From Truepera sp. bin119 (GTDB lineage Bacteria; Deinococcota; Deinococci; Deinococcales; Trueperaceae): a DNA stretch of 52,500 nt. The position numbers and the translations under genes are program-made. The notes under the pieces were generated by a model that saw only the letters and a program-made list of their open reading frames with translations, did no database searches and had not been told where the DNA came from. Below, piece by piece: positions 32,538-40,160 of the stretch. Numbering within the stretch: the stretch's first letter is position 1; every line of letters begins with the position of its first letter. The DNA lies in contig MPNL01000012.1 of the NCBI GenBank assembly GCA_002239005.1, positions 1 to 52,500 on the forward strand, read 5' to 3'.

Positions 32538-34348
32538 AACATCCCTGCCAGCCTCTCGAAGAGCTCGACCCGTTCGGCGGCGATGGCGAGGCTCGAGCGC
32601 CAGAACTCCAGATCCTCAATATCGATACCGAACTCGGCTGCCAAGTCTTGTACCGAGGCCATACCGGTCCGCGATAAGAAATCGGCATAGCGGTCCGCAA
32701 ATCCGTCGGGACGGTGCCTGTACTCGGCGAAGAGGCCGAGGGCGAACAGGTGCCCAAAGGTATAGGGGAAGTTGTAGAAGCTCAGCCCGTCCAGGTAGTA
32801 GTGGCTCTTGTGCGCCCACATCAGCGGGTGCCGTTCGTCCTCGGCCAGCGCCTCTCCATAGGTGGCCGCCTGGCAGTCCAGCATGATCTCCTTAAACTCT
32901 TCGATCGAGAGGTCGCGCTCACGCCTCTTGGTGAAGATGGCCCGTTCGAAGCGGAAGCGGGAATCGATATCCAGGATCAACTGGGTGGTAACGAGGAGGT
33001 CCTGGTCGAGAATGAGCAGTTGCTCACGATCATCGGTGCGCTCGAGCATAGCGTTGACCACTAGCGTTTCGCAGAAAGTACTGGCGGTCTCAGCGAGGGT
33101 CATCGGAGTCGAACTCTGCAGGCAGGTCCGGCAGGCGGCGTCTAGGCACCAGTTGTGGTATCCGTGGCCGAGCTCGTGAGCGAGGACAAACACGTCGTCG
33201 AGGCTCCCGCCGAAATTGAGCAGGATCCGAGATTCCGATCTCCCCGGCACCGCCATGCAGAAGGCTCCGTTCTGCTTGCCGAGACGGGGCGGGACGTCGA
33301 TCCAGTCCTGCTCGAAGGCCCGCCTTGAGAATCGTGCCAACTCCACATCGAACGCCCGAAACGGCTCCAACACCAGCGCTTTAACCTGGTCCCAGCTGTA
33401 CCTCCTATCGACCCTCCCAACCGGAGCAAGGAGGTCGTACCACGCGAGCGCGTCGAGGCCGAGGAGTTTGGCCTTGACCCTAAGGTAGCGGCGGAAGACC
33501 GAAAAGTTCTCCTGCGTCGCGCTCCGCAGGGCGTTCAGGGCCTCACGGGTGATCCCGGCCTGGTGCAGGGCCTGGTCCAGAGGGCTCCCCCAGCCGCGGG
33601 ACCTGCTCAGCGTATCGACCTGGCCCTTGATTCCATTTAGAGCGGCAGCGAAACTCACCGCATTCCCCTCAAGGAGGTCGAGCTCGGCAAGGTATGCGGC
33701 CCGACGGAGTTCACGGCTAGGCTCGTACTGGAGGTTCTGCAGCTGTGAGAGGGTGTAGCGCTCGGGCCCCTCGTTCCCGGGGAGGTGCCTCTCGATCGTG
33801 GTCCGGCTGATGAGGTCGCCGTGGAGGGTGGACCAAGCCCGTCCGCTACTGATGTTGAGGGAGGCGGCGAGCTCCTCGGCCTCAGGAGTCATCAGGTGGT
33901 CCGCCTCTACCTTGGCCCTCTCGAGTCTGAAGCGGTGGGAAGCTGCCACAGCCGATCTCGACATCAACTCAGCCGTGTCGATGCCGCCTATCGCAGCGGT
34001 GAAGCGGGTGCCGAGGACCTTGAGCCGGCTGACCAGGGGTTGGAGTCCCGAGAGTTCGGCCTGGGCTTTGTCATCGAAGGCATCGGTGGAGGTGAGTCCC
34101 GTCAGGAAGGCCAAGAGATCGGAGTGGATCGTCAGGAGGCGGTTCAGCTCCGTCAGGGCGCTCTCTACTGCAGACACCCTGGCGTCGTCCAAGGGGCTAG
34201 AGACAGCGCTGGAGGCGGGCAACGGCCAGTCCGCCTCGAGTCGCGAAATGCCGACCTCCAGATCTACCTTGGCCTCCTGGTAGAGGCCGCTCTCCAGTGA
34301 CGGGAAGATGCTTGAGAGCTGCCATCTGGGTAGCGTGGTGGTAGACAT
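32534..34348 (-). CDS. pepF: M3-family oligoendopeptidase F
   Basis: This 604-residue zinc metallopeptidase begins MSTTTLPRWQLSSIFPSLES, the usual 'W.L..ifps' opening of PepF-like enzymes. The zinc motif is H391-E-L-G-H in VLAHELGHGYHNW, with the third ligand expected in the helix after TPMTLAETASTFCE. It cleaves oligopeptides in the cytoplasm. A G-rich ribosome-binding site (AAAGGGGGG) lies just before the ATG. It is the first gene of a minus-strand operon with an SDR, an M20 peptidase and DppABC. That puts an endopeptidase and an exopeptidase together with peptide import. It is one of three M3 peptidases in the window. Confidence 0.92.
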   Translation of the reverse strand: MSTTTLPRWQLSSIFPSLESGLYQEAKVDLEVGISRLEADWPLPASSAVSSPLDDARVSAVESALTELNRLLTIHSDLLAFLTGLTSTDAFDDKAQAELSGLQPLVSRLKVLGTRFTAAIGGIDTAELMSRSAVAASHRFRLERAKVEADHLMTPEAEELAASLNISSGRAWSTLHGDLISRTTIERHLPGNEGPERYTLSQLQNLQYEPSRELRRAAYLAELDLLEGNAVSFAAALNGIKGQVDTLSRSRGWGSPLDQALHQAGITREALNALRSATQENFSVFRRYLRVKAKLLGLDALAWYDLLAPVGRVDRRYSWDQVKALVLEPFRAFDVELARFSRRAFEQDWIDVPPRLGKQNGAFCMAVPGRSESRILLNFGGSLDDVFVLAHELGHGYHNWCLDAACRTCLQSSTPMTLAETASTFCETLVVNAMLERTDDREQLLILDQDLLVTTQLILDIDSRFRFERAIFTKRRERDLSIEEFKEIMLDCQAATYGEALAEDERHPLMWAHKSHYYLDGLSFYNFPYTFGHLFALGLFAEYRHRPDGFADRYADFLSRTGMASVQDLAAEFGIDIEDLEFWRSSLAIAAERVELFERLAGML

Positions 34349-34847
34349 AACCCCCCTTTCGACCGATGGTCTCGGTTCGTGCTAGACCGGCAGTACAGAT
34401 GTGTGCCCCGGATAGTCTACCAGGGAGCCGAGGTGCACCCTCAGCACCCGGTGGAAGGTGCCATCGCAGAGACCTGCATCCTGCTTCTATACTAGGCGTC
34501 GACGAACTGCAGGAGTTTCGGAGAGCTGCAGTCAGAAGGCGCCGCCGAGTCATGAGGTCGGCAGTACCTATTAAGACCGAGCCAACTGTGTGCGGGCTGA
34601 GGAGATAGAAGTCGGGGTAGCTAGGAGATCCTGGGTGTGCGAACTCGTCATCCGCCCGAGTAGCTTAAGAACGCCCGCCCAGAGATCCCATGCAAGCAGC
34701 TTCGATTCGGAACCGCACCCTTACAAATCAGGGTACATAACCTTGCTAGGCCCAAAGCGAAGGTCGCACCGAGTGATGCGCGAGCGAAGGTGGGGCCGGC
34801 CGCCAAGCGAGCAGGGGCCAAGGAGGTCGACCCCATCACGGTCAGGT
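34349..34847. other. 0.5-kb gap between convergent/divergent genes
   Basis: This gap separates the head of the peptide operon from the tail of the pseudouridine synthase gene. On the minus strand a TATAGA lies near 34485, a possible -10 box without a good -35. A tRNA-Thr-like loop resemblance near 34715-34745 was examined and rejected. No gene was recognised. Confidence 0.3.
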
Positions 34848-35780
34848 TCACAGGGCCTCTTCGGGGGGCCAAGTGCCACCGAGTTTCAGCCAGGCCTCGA
34901 TTATGTCGAGGGGGGAATCGGCCAGGAACGTAATGGCCATATTATCTCGGGGGTGCGGCAACGAGAGCCGCAGAGCGTGCAGGGCCTGACGGTCGATGGC
35001 TGCCGACGGACGACCGTAGGCCTCATCACCCAGGATCGGCGTGCCGAGGTGGAGGAGGTGGACGCGTATCTGATGGGTCCGCCCCGAATGCGGTCTGGCC
35101 CGTACCAGAGTGTATCCGGGTGCCCTGGCGATGGTGTGAAACCTGGTGACAGCGGTCTTCGGGTTGGTTCCCCCTATGGTCATCGTCTGCCGTCGGACCG
35201 GGTGCCGCCCGATCGGGGCATCGAGTTGCACGTCGTCGGGCACCTGACCGGTGGCGATTGCGAGGTACTCCTTCTCGGTCAAGCGCTTCTGGAATGATGA
35301 GGCCAAGTGCCTATGGGCCGCGTCGTTCTTCGCGACCACCATGACACCGGAGGTATCCCGGTCGAGCCGGTGGACGATGCCGGGCCGGTAATCGTCCTCA
35401 GCAGGGTCAAAGAGCTTCTCCTTGGAGAGTTCGAAACGCCCGAGGAGAGCGTTGACTACAGTTCCCGTGCGCACCGTTGCGGTCGGATGGGCGACCAAGC
35501 CGGCAGGCTTGTCAATGGCAACGAGGTCGCTATCCTGATAGAGGATTTCGATAGGAATCGATTCCGGTACCACGGGTATAGGTCGGAGGGGGGGCAGTGT
35601 CACGGAGACGAGTTCTGCACCGCTCAGTCTAGTGGCGGGCTTCCCCACGGGGCGACCATCCAGAACGACAAAGCCGTCGTTCACGAGGTCCTTGGCGTAG
35701 GTGCGAGACAGCTCGAGGGCCAGAGCGATAGCGATGTCGAGACGCTCCCCGGCCGGAGCTTGAAAGGTGCGGACCTCCAC
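34848..35780 (-). CDS. RluA-family 23S rRNA/tRNA pseudouridine synthase
   Basis: This 310-residue protein is taken from GTG 35780; the open frame to 35861 would overlap plsX. An N-terminal S4 RNA-binding domain (ERLDIAIALALELSRTYAKD, then LVNDGFVVLDGRPVGKPATR) is followed by the catalytic domain with HRLDRDTSGVMVVAK, which holds the active-site Asp. RPHSGRTHQIRVHLLHLGTP is the RluA/RluD signature. It converts uridine to pseudouridine, most likely in 23S rRNA (RluD-like because of the S4 domain). It is divergent from plsX with 55 bp between starts. A TACACT lies six bases before the GTG, so the message could be leaderless. Confidence 0.9.
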   Translation of the reverse strand: MEVRTFQAPAGERLDIAIALALELSRTYAKDLVNDGFVVLDGRPVGKPATRLSGAELVSVTLPPLRPIPVVPESIPIEILYQDSDLVAIDKPAGLVAHPTATVRTGTVVNALLGRFELSKEKLFDPAEDDYRPGIVHRLDRDTSGVMVVAKNDAAHRHLASSFQKRLTEKEYLAIATGQVPDDVQLDAPIGRHPVRRQTMTIGGTNPKTAVTRFHTIARAPGYTLVRARPHSGRTHQIRVHLLHLGTPILGDEAYGRPSAAIDRQALHALRLSLPHPRDNMAITFLADSPLDIIEAWLKLGGTWPPEEAL

Positions 35781-35835
35781 AGGATCAGTGTAGCGCGGCC
35801 GGGTCGGGAAGGGACGCCAACATATACTGGGGGAG

Positions 35836-36855
35836 ATGAAACCGATCGCTCTCGACGCCATGGGTGGTGACTACATGCCTGAAGCCTCTGTCGAAGGCGC
35901 CAGGTGGGCGGCCGCCGAGGGAGTCCCCGTAATCCTGGTAGGGGATAAGGTCCGGATCGAAGAGGAGTTTGACAAGCGCGGGTCCGAACTCCCAGTCGCT
36001 CATGCGTCCGATGTGATTGAGATGGATGACCACGCAGCTGATGTGAGGCGGCGACGAGACTCGAGCATCTCGGTCGCGATGCATCTAGTCCGGGATGGAG
36101 AGGCCAGCGGCTGCATATCGATGGGCCACTCGGGGGCGACGATGGCCGCTGCCCTACTGACCTTGGGGCGAATCAAAGGGGTCGACCGGCCCGCAATCTT
36201 CACGAGCATACCGGCCGGTGACCACTATGTCGGGCTCCTCGACGCCGGGGCGAACGCCGACTGCCGACCCCGCTACCTTCAGCAGTTCGCCGTCATGGGC
36301 TCCCTCTACGCGCAAGACGTGCTCGGGCGGGAACGTCCTACGGTCGGCCTCCTCTCTATCGGTGAGGAGTCGCACAAGGGCAACGAACTCACCCGGGAGG
36401 CGCACCGGCTTCTGATGGACACCCCCGGTATTGCCTTCTACGGTAATGTCGAGGGACGCGACCTGTTTGCAGGGACGACAGATGTCGTCGTGACGGACGG
36501 CTTCACGGGCAACGTGGCCCTGAAGCTGGCAGAGGGGGAGGCGAAAGCCCTGTTCGCATGGATCCGCGAGGCCCTCAACTCAAGCACAGTGGCCAAGCTC
36601 GGCGCCCTCCTAGTCCGGTCGGCGCTACGCAGGGTTGCGAAGCGGCTCGACCCGGCAGAGTACGGTGCTCAGCCGCTCCTTGGAGTGGCTGGCTACGCCT
36701 TCATCGGGCACGGAAGTTCGAGTAGCCGGGCCGTCTACAGCGCCCTGAAAAGCGCCCGCAACACCATTGAGTCGGGCGTCGTAGCGACGATCACAAACGG
36801 GCTGGCGAGTCTCGAGGACACTACCCCTATAGGACCGTCCCCCAAGGGCACCTGA
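35836..36855 (+). CDS. plsX: phosphate acyltransferase PlsX
   Basis: This 339-residue enzyme makes acyl-phosphate from acyl-ACP, the first committed step of the PlsX/PlsY phosphatidic acid pathway, as a peripheral membrane protein. It opens MKPIALDAMGGDYMPEASVE, the universal PlsX start. SMGHSGATMAAALLTLGRIK, LSIGEESHKGNELTREAH and VVTDGFTGNVALKLAEG are family signatures. A GGGGGAG ribosome-binding site is adjacent to the ATG. A TATACT -10-like box lies at 35823-35828, only seven bases upstream. The trmB gene follows after 17 bp. No fabH or acpP neighbours are present. Confidence 0.95.
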   Translation: MKPIALDAMGGDYMPEASVEGARWAAAEGVPVILVGDKVRIEEEFDKRGSELPVAHASDVIEMDDHAADVRRRRDSSISVAMHLVRDGEASGCISMGHSGATMAAALLTLGRIKGVDRPAIFTSIPAGDHYVGLLDAGANADCRPRYLQQFAVMGSLYAQDVLGRERPTVGLLSIGEESHKGNELTREAHRLLMDTPGIAFYGNVEGRDLFAGTTDVVVTDGFTGNVALKLAEGEAKALFAWIREALNSSTVAKLGALLVRSALRRVAKRLDPAEYGAQPLLGVAGYAFIGHGSSSSRAVYSALKSARNTIESGVVATITNGLASLEDTTPIGPSPKGT

Positions 36856-36872
36856 CGCCTGGACACTGAACA

Positions 36873-37838
36873 GTGGGGCCCTGGTATGTCTGGCGCGGCG
36901 GTGTCTTCCCAATCGACTGGGAGGTCGAATTCGGCTCTGCGGGACCACTTCACTTCGAGATCGGTTTCGGGGATGGGCGCTACACCGTACGTAGGGCCGC
37001 TGCCAGCCCGTCAGAGCGCTTCGTCGGAGTAGAGCGTTCGGGAGCCAGCCTGTACCGGGCGATCAAGAGGGTACGCCGCGCCGGCCTGGACAACATTCGC
37101 CTCCTCGCCGGGAGTGCCGAGTTCGCTGTCCGCCACCTCTTCGCACGGGGGGTGCTAGAGACGATAACGGTGAATTTCCCGGACCCCTGGCCCAAGGAAC
37201 GACACCGGCGGAACCGACTCCTGAAGCGGAGCTTTTTCGACCTGGCCGCGACCCGCCTCAGGCAGGGGGGAAGGATCCTCCTTGCCACCGATCACAAGGA
37301 CTACCTCGAAGGTGCTGTGGCCGAGGCTCGATCCTCGGATCTCTTCCGCGTGATCGAACTCGATCCGCCGCCAGCTGTGTTCGAGACAAAGTACGCGCTC
37401 AAATGGAGATCACTCGGGAAACCACTCCACTACCGCGCCTTCGAATACCATGGTGGCGCAGAGGAGCTGTCCTATCCCATTCTGGAAAGGCCGCAAATTA
37501 TGCCTCACGCCCTCCTGACCGGTGTCCTAGCCGACCGGATCCCCTTTAAGAAACAGGTCTTGCCCTTCGCCGACGGTCACGTGATCGTCCATGAGGCTGC
37601 CCAAACCCTGAACGATGGGGGCGGTCGGTGGCTATTCCGGGTGACCATCGACGAACCCGATCTGAAACAGCAGCTTCTAGTGGCGGTCCAACAGCGGTCC
37701 GCCGGGGAGTTGATCGTAAGGCTTGAATCGTTCGGTGACCCGATCGTGACGCCTACAGCCCGGGGTGCCATTCACGCCGTAACCGAGTGGCTCTTAAACC
37801 AGCTTCCGGACCTGAAGGTCAGAGCGAGGAACTACTAG
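36873..37838 (+). CDS. trmB: tRNA (guanine-N7)-methyltransferase, extended form
   Basis: This 321-residue SAM-dependent enzyme methylates G46 of tRNA. Motif I is FEIGFGDGRYTVRRAA. The catalytic and tRNA-binding stretch ITVNFPDPWPKERHRRNRLL is exact for TrmB. The domain ends near residue 200. About 120 further residues follow (from PHALLTGVLADRIPFKKQVL to the end), where E. coli and Bacillus TrmB stop at about 215-240. Long C-terminal extensions of this sort are known from Aquifex and Deinococcus-Thermus relatives. The start is GTG, 17 bp after plsX. The function of the extension is unknown. Confidence 0.92.
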   Translation: MGPWYVWRGGVFPIDWEVEFGSAGPLHFEIGFGDGRYTVRRAAASPSERFVGVERSGASLYRAIKRVRRAGLDNIRLLAGSAEFAVRHLFARGVLETITVNFPDPWPKERHRRNRLLKRSFFDLAATRLRQGGRILLATDHKDYLEGAVAEARSSDLFRVIELDPPPAVFETKYALKWRSLGKPLHYRAFEYHGGAEELSYPILERPQIMPHALLTGVLADRIPFKKQVLPFADGHVIVHEAAQTLNDGGGRWLFRVTIDEPDLKQQLLVAVQQRSAGELIVRLESFGDPIVTPTARGAIHAVTEWLLNQLPDLKVRARNY

Positions 37839-38208
37839 ATGCCCCCACTCTACTCTTTCGAGAGCTCGCCGCCGAGCTTCCTTGAGCAGTCATGCCTGGG
37901 GAGAGGAATATCTACCATACGGCCCCAGTAGACCCCAAGGTGAGCGTCACACTCTACGGCGCCCCGGACACTCCCCAACCGGGCCGTCTTCCCCTTCCAG
38001 TTCTGGACGATATCAGCGGTTTGGAACTCGACGAGACTGGGCGCCATCGCACCGGCCCGTTCAACACGTGGGGGCGAAGGGGAAGGCTGCGCCGGGCTCG
38101 ATTTCGGCTACACCCATCACCCTCCCGCTCTGCTATCACTGTGCTCCGGCTGCACACCCCTCCACCCCACAACCGCCTCGGAGTCGCGGTAGGTATGGGA
38201 GCGGGGTT
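37839..38208. other. 370-bp gap before PgeF gene
   Basis: Apart from the weak ORF listed at 37892-38212 there is nothing recognisable. A 65-codon minus-strand frame (37850-38047) overlaps it and cannot be excluded. Confidence 0.25.
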
Positions 38209-38212
38209 ATGA
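37892..38212 (+). CDS. hypothetical 106-residue ORF coupled to PgeF
   Basis: The frame starts MPGERNIYHTAPVDPKVSVT, then LYGAPDTPQPGRLPLPVLDD. It ends with a TGA that overlaps the ATG of the next gene (ATGA). The first half looks protein-like, while the second half is rich in Arg, Pro and His and looks less so. The upstream ribosome-binding site is poor. It could be a small real gene or the shadow of the minus-strand frame. No family is recognised. Confidence 0.25.
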   Translation: MPGERNIYHTAPVDPKVSVTLYGAPDTPQPGRLPLPVLDDISGLELDETGRHRTGPFNTWGRRGRLRRARFRLHPSPSRSAITVLRLHTPPPHNRLGVAVGMGAGL

Positions 38213-38961
38213 CCGATCTCGAATTCATTACAGCTCCGGCCTTGGGAGCTCCCCACGCGTTCACGACCCGAGCCTCCGGGGTCAGCCTTGCCCCTTTCGA
38301 TGGCCTGAATCTCGGACTGAGCACGGGGGATCGTCCCGAGGCGGTCGCGCAGAACCGGGCAGCTGTACTCGCGGCGTTCGGGACCGAGCCGGAGCAGGTT
38401 TGCGCCCTCCATCAGGTCCACGGGACGCGCATCCTCGAGGCCAGAGCCAGCTGGTTCGAAGAGCGTGCGGATGGGATGACGACCGATCGGACCGATCTCA
38501 CTCTAGTCATTGGAGCCGCCGACTGCCATCCACTACTGTTTCACGATCCAGTTCGTGGCGTCGTCGGTGCCGCCCATGCCGGCTGGCGAGGCACGGTCCA
38601 GAGCATCGCGAGCACCATGGTTGAGACGATGCGCGAGCGATATGGCTCAGATCCGGAAGACCTGTGGGTGGCCTCTGGACCCGGGATCCAAGGGGACTGC
38701 TATCAGGTAGGGACCGAGGTGATCGAGGCCTTCGAAGCCGAGGGGTTTGACCCCGCAGTCGCATGGCCCGATGAGGAGGGTCGCTACCGGCTGGATCTCT
38801 TTGCGGCGAATCGTGGTCGGCTCATCCGCGCCGGCGTTCGACCTGATCGGATCGAGACAACTGGCCACTGCACACACTGCGATCCGGTGCGATTCTACTC
38901 GCATCGGCGCGAAGGCGGAAAGACCGGACGTCACTGGGCCCTGATACGCCTGCCGCGGTAG
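38209..38961 (+). CDS. pgeF: PgeF/YfiH-family multicopper-type purine/peptidoglycan-editing protein
   Basis: This is a 250-residue protein of the 'laccase domain' (DUF152/YfiH) family. In family members this enzyme has adenosine or purine-nucleoside phosphorylase and deaminase activity, and PgeF in E. coli edits peptidoglycan precursors. Motifs are FTTRASGVS, CALHQVHGTRI, IGAADCHPLLF, GAAHAGWRGTVQSIAS and TGHCTHCDPVRFYSHRR, the last holding the zinc-type Cys and His. The frame is open to 37882, but the start is ATG 38209 behind GGGAG. It is followed nine bases later by mazG, a second nucleotide-related enzyme, in a run of same-strand housekeeping genes. Confidence 0.9.
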   Translation: MTDLEFITAPALGAPHAFTTRASGVSLAPFDGLNLGLSTGDRPEAVAQNRAAVLAAFGTEPEQVCALHQVHGTRILEARASWFEERADGMTTDRTDLTLVIGAADCHPLLFHDPVRGVVGAAHAGWRGTVQSIASTMVETMRERYGSDPEDLWVASGPGIQGDCYQVGTEVIEAFEAEGFDPAVAWPDEEGRYRLDLFAANRGRLIRAGVRPDRIETTGHCTHCDPVRFYSHRREGGKTGRHWALIRLPR

Positions 38962-38970
38962 CATGATGCC

Positions 38971-39576
38971 ATGCAGGAGCTTCTAAAGGTCATGAGGCGG
39001 TTGCGCGCCCCAGACGGCTGTCCATGGGACCGGGAACAGACCCACGAGAGCCTTCGGCCCTATCTGATAGAGGAGGCCGCAGAAGCGGTCGACGCCCTCC
39101 ATAGTGGGGTAACAGAGGCCATCGTCGATGAACTTGGGGACGTCCTCCTCCAGGTGGCCTTCCACGCCGAAATCGGTGCGGAGGAGGGGCGCTTCGACTA
39201 CAACACTATCGAGCAGGCCATCGTAGACAAGCTCGTGCGACGTCACCCCCACGTCTTCGGAAGTGCTGAGGTGGACAGCGCCGATGAGGTCGTGTCGAAC
39301 TGGGAGGCGATTAAGCGTAGAGAGAATGGGGAGGTCGATCCCGAGTCTCGAGTACCTCGCAGTCTGCCTGCCCTCAAGCGCGCCGCGGAACTCTCGAAGG
39401 CCCTGGGATGGCTGGAGGAGGGTCCGCCGGTAGACGGAGGGTGCGAGGAGCTTGAGAGCCGACCCGAGCAGATCGGCCCCATGCTTCTCTACCTCGCTCA
39501 ACTCGCTGTGCGAAAGGGGCTCGACCCAGAATTGGAACTTCGCGATACTCTAGCATGCAAGCTTCGGGCTCCGTGA
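38971..39576 (+). CDS. mazG: nucleoside triphosphate pyrophosphohydrolase MazG
   Basis: This 201-residue enzyme hydrolyses NTPs to NMP and PPi and helps remove abnormal nucleotides. The N-terminal MRRLRAPDGCPWDREQTHES and SLRPYLIEEAAEAVDAL (EExxE metal-binding helix) are followed by DELGDVLLQVAFHAEI. This is the classic MazG domain with Mg2+ ligands E-E-x2-E and E-x2-D. The region RRHPHVFGSAEV is the conserved linker. The C-terminal half is shorter than the second repeat of E. coli MazG (263 residues), so the protein is close to single-domain plus a helical tail. The NUDIX gene overlaps its end. Confidence 0.92.
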   Translation: MQELLKVMRRLRAPDGCPWDREQTHESLRPYLIEEAAEAVDALHSGVTEAIVDELGDVLLQVAFHAEIGAEEGRFDYNTIEQAIVDKLVRRHPHVFGSAEVDSADEVVSNWEAIKRRENGEVDPESRVPRSLPALKRAAELSKALGWLEEGPPVDGGCEELESRPEQIGPMLLYLAQLAVRKGLDPELELRDTLACKLRAP

Positions 39577-40148
39577 CGGAGCCAGAGATCCCAGCTGTCC
39601 TCCAGATCGGCCTCGCTCACCGCCAAAGGGAGACGTTCCACATTGAGGGGTTTCGGCGGGCCGCGGTTCTCGTCCCACTACTCTCCGGGCCCGAAGGGGT
39701 GAGACTCCTCTTCACCGTAAGGGCAGCGCACCTTTCAAATCACGGAGGTCAGATTGCGTTTCCCGGTGGACAGGTTGAGGCTGGGGAGGATGTTGTCGAG
39801 GCGGCACTCCGAGAGACGTTCGAGGAGACAGGGCTGCGTATCGACCCTGGATCGGTGGTCGGCCTCCTCAACGATCATCCGACACCGACGGGATACGTGG
39901 CCACTCCAGTGGTAGCGGTCCATACCGGGGACCAGTCACTGCAACTGAACCCCGATGAGGTGACCGAGGCGTTCACCGTACCGCTGGAGGAGCTTCGCCG
40001 GATCGAGCCTCAGAGCGAGGTTCGGCGGCTACACCAGCACCCTCGCCGCATTTTCAGCTACACCTACCGGAATCGTCGCATCTGGGGCTTTACCGGAAAT
40101 GTGGTCCAGAACCTACTCCAGATCCTCGAACTGGCCGATCCCCCATGA
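39555..40148 (+). CDS. NUDIX hydrolase, CoA pyrophosphatase type
   Basis: This is a 197-residue NUDIX enzyme. The Nudix box is GGQVEAGEDVVEAALRETFE-ETGL (G-x5-E-x7-R-E-x2-E-E-x-G-x with metal-binding Glu). The preceding segment LSNHGGQIAFPGGQ is the signature of NudL/YeaB-like CoA pyrophosphatases that cut coenzyme A to 4'-phosphopantetheine and 3',5'-ADP. An ATG at 39555 overlaps mazG by 22 bp. A GTG at 39573 would give a four-base GTGA overlap, the pattern common in this window. Neither start has a good ribosome-binding site, so the true start is uncertain. Confidence 0.88.
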   Translation: MQASGSVTEPEIPAVLQIGLAHRQRETFHIEGFRRAAVLVPLLSGPEGVRLLFTVRAAHLSNHGGQIAFPGGQVEAGEDVVEAALRETFEETGLRIDPGSVVGLLNDHPTPTGYVATPVVAVHTGDQSLQLNPDEVTEAFTVPLEELRRIEPQSEVRRLHQHPRRIFSYTYRNRRIWGFTGNVVQNLLQILELADPP

Positions 40149-40160
40149 TAGCCTTCAGGG

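Noticed and set aside
34700-34760. tRNA-Thr-like loop on the minus strand (TTGTAA within a short stem)
   Set aside because: No acceptor stem, D-arm or proper 7-base anticodon loop can be drawn. The T-arm resemblance is weak.
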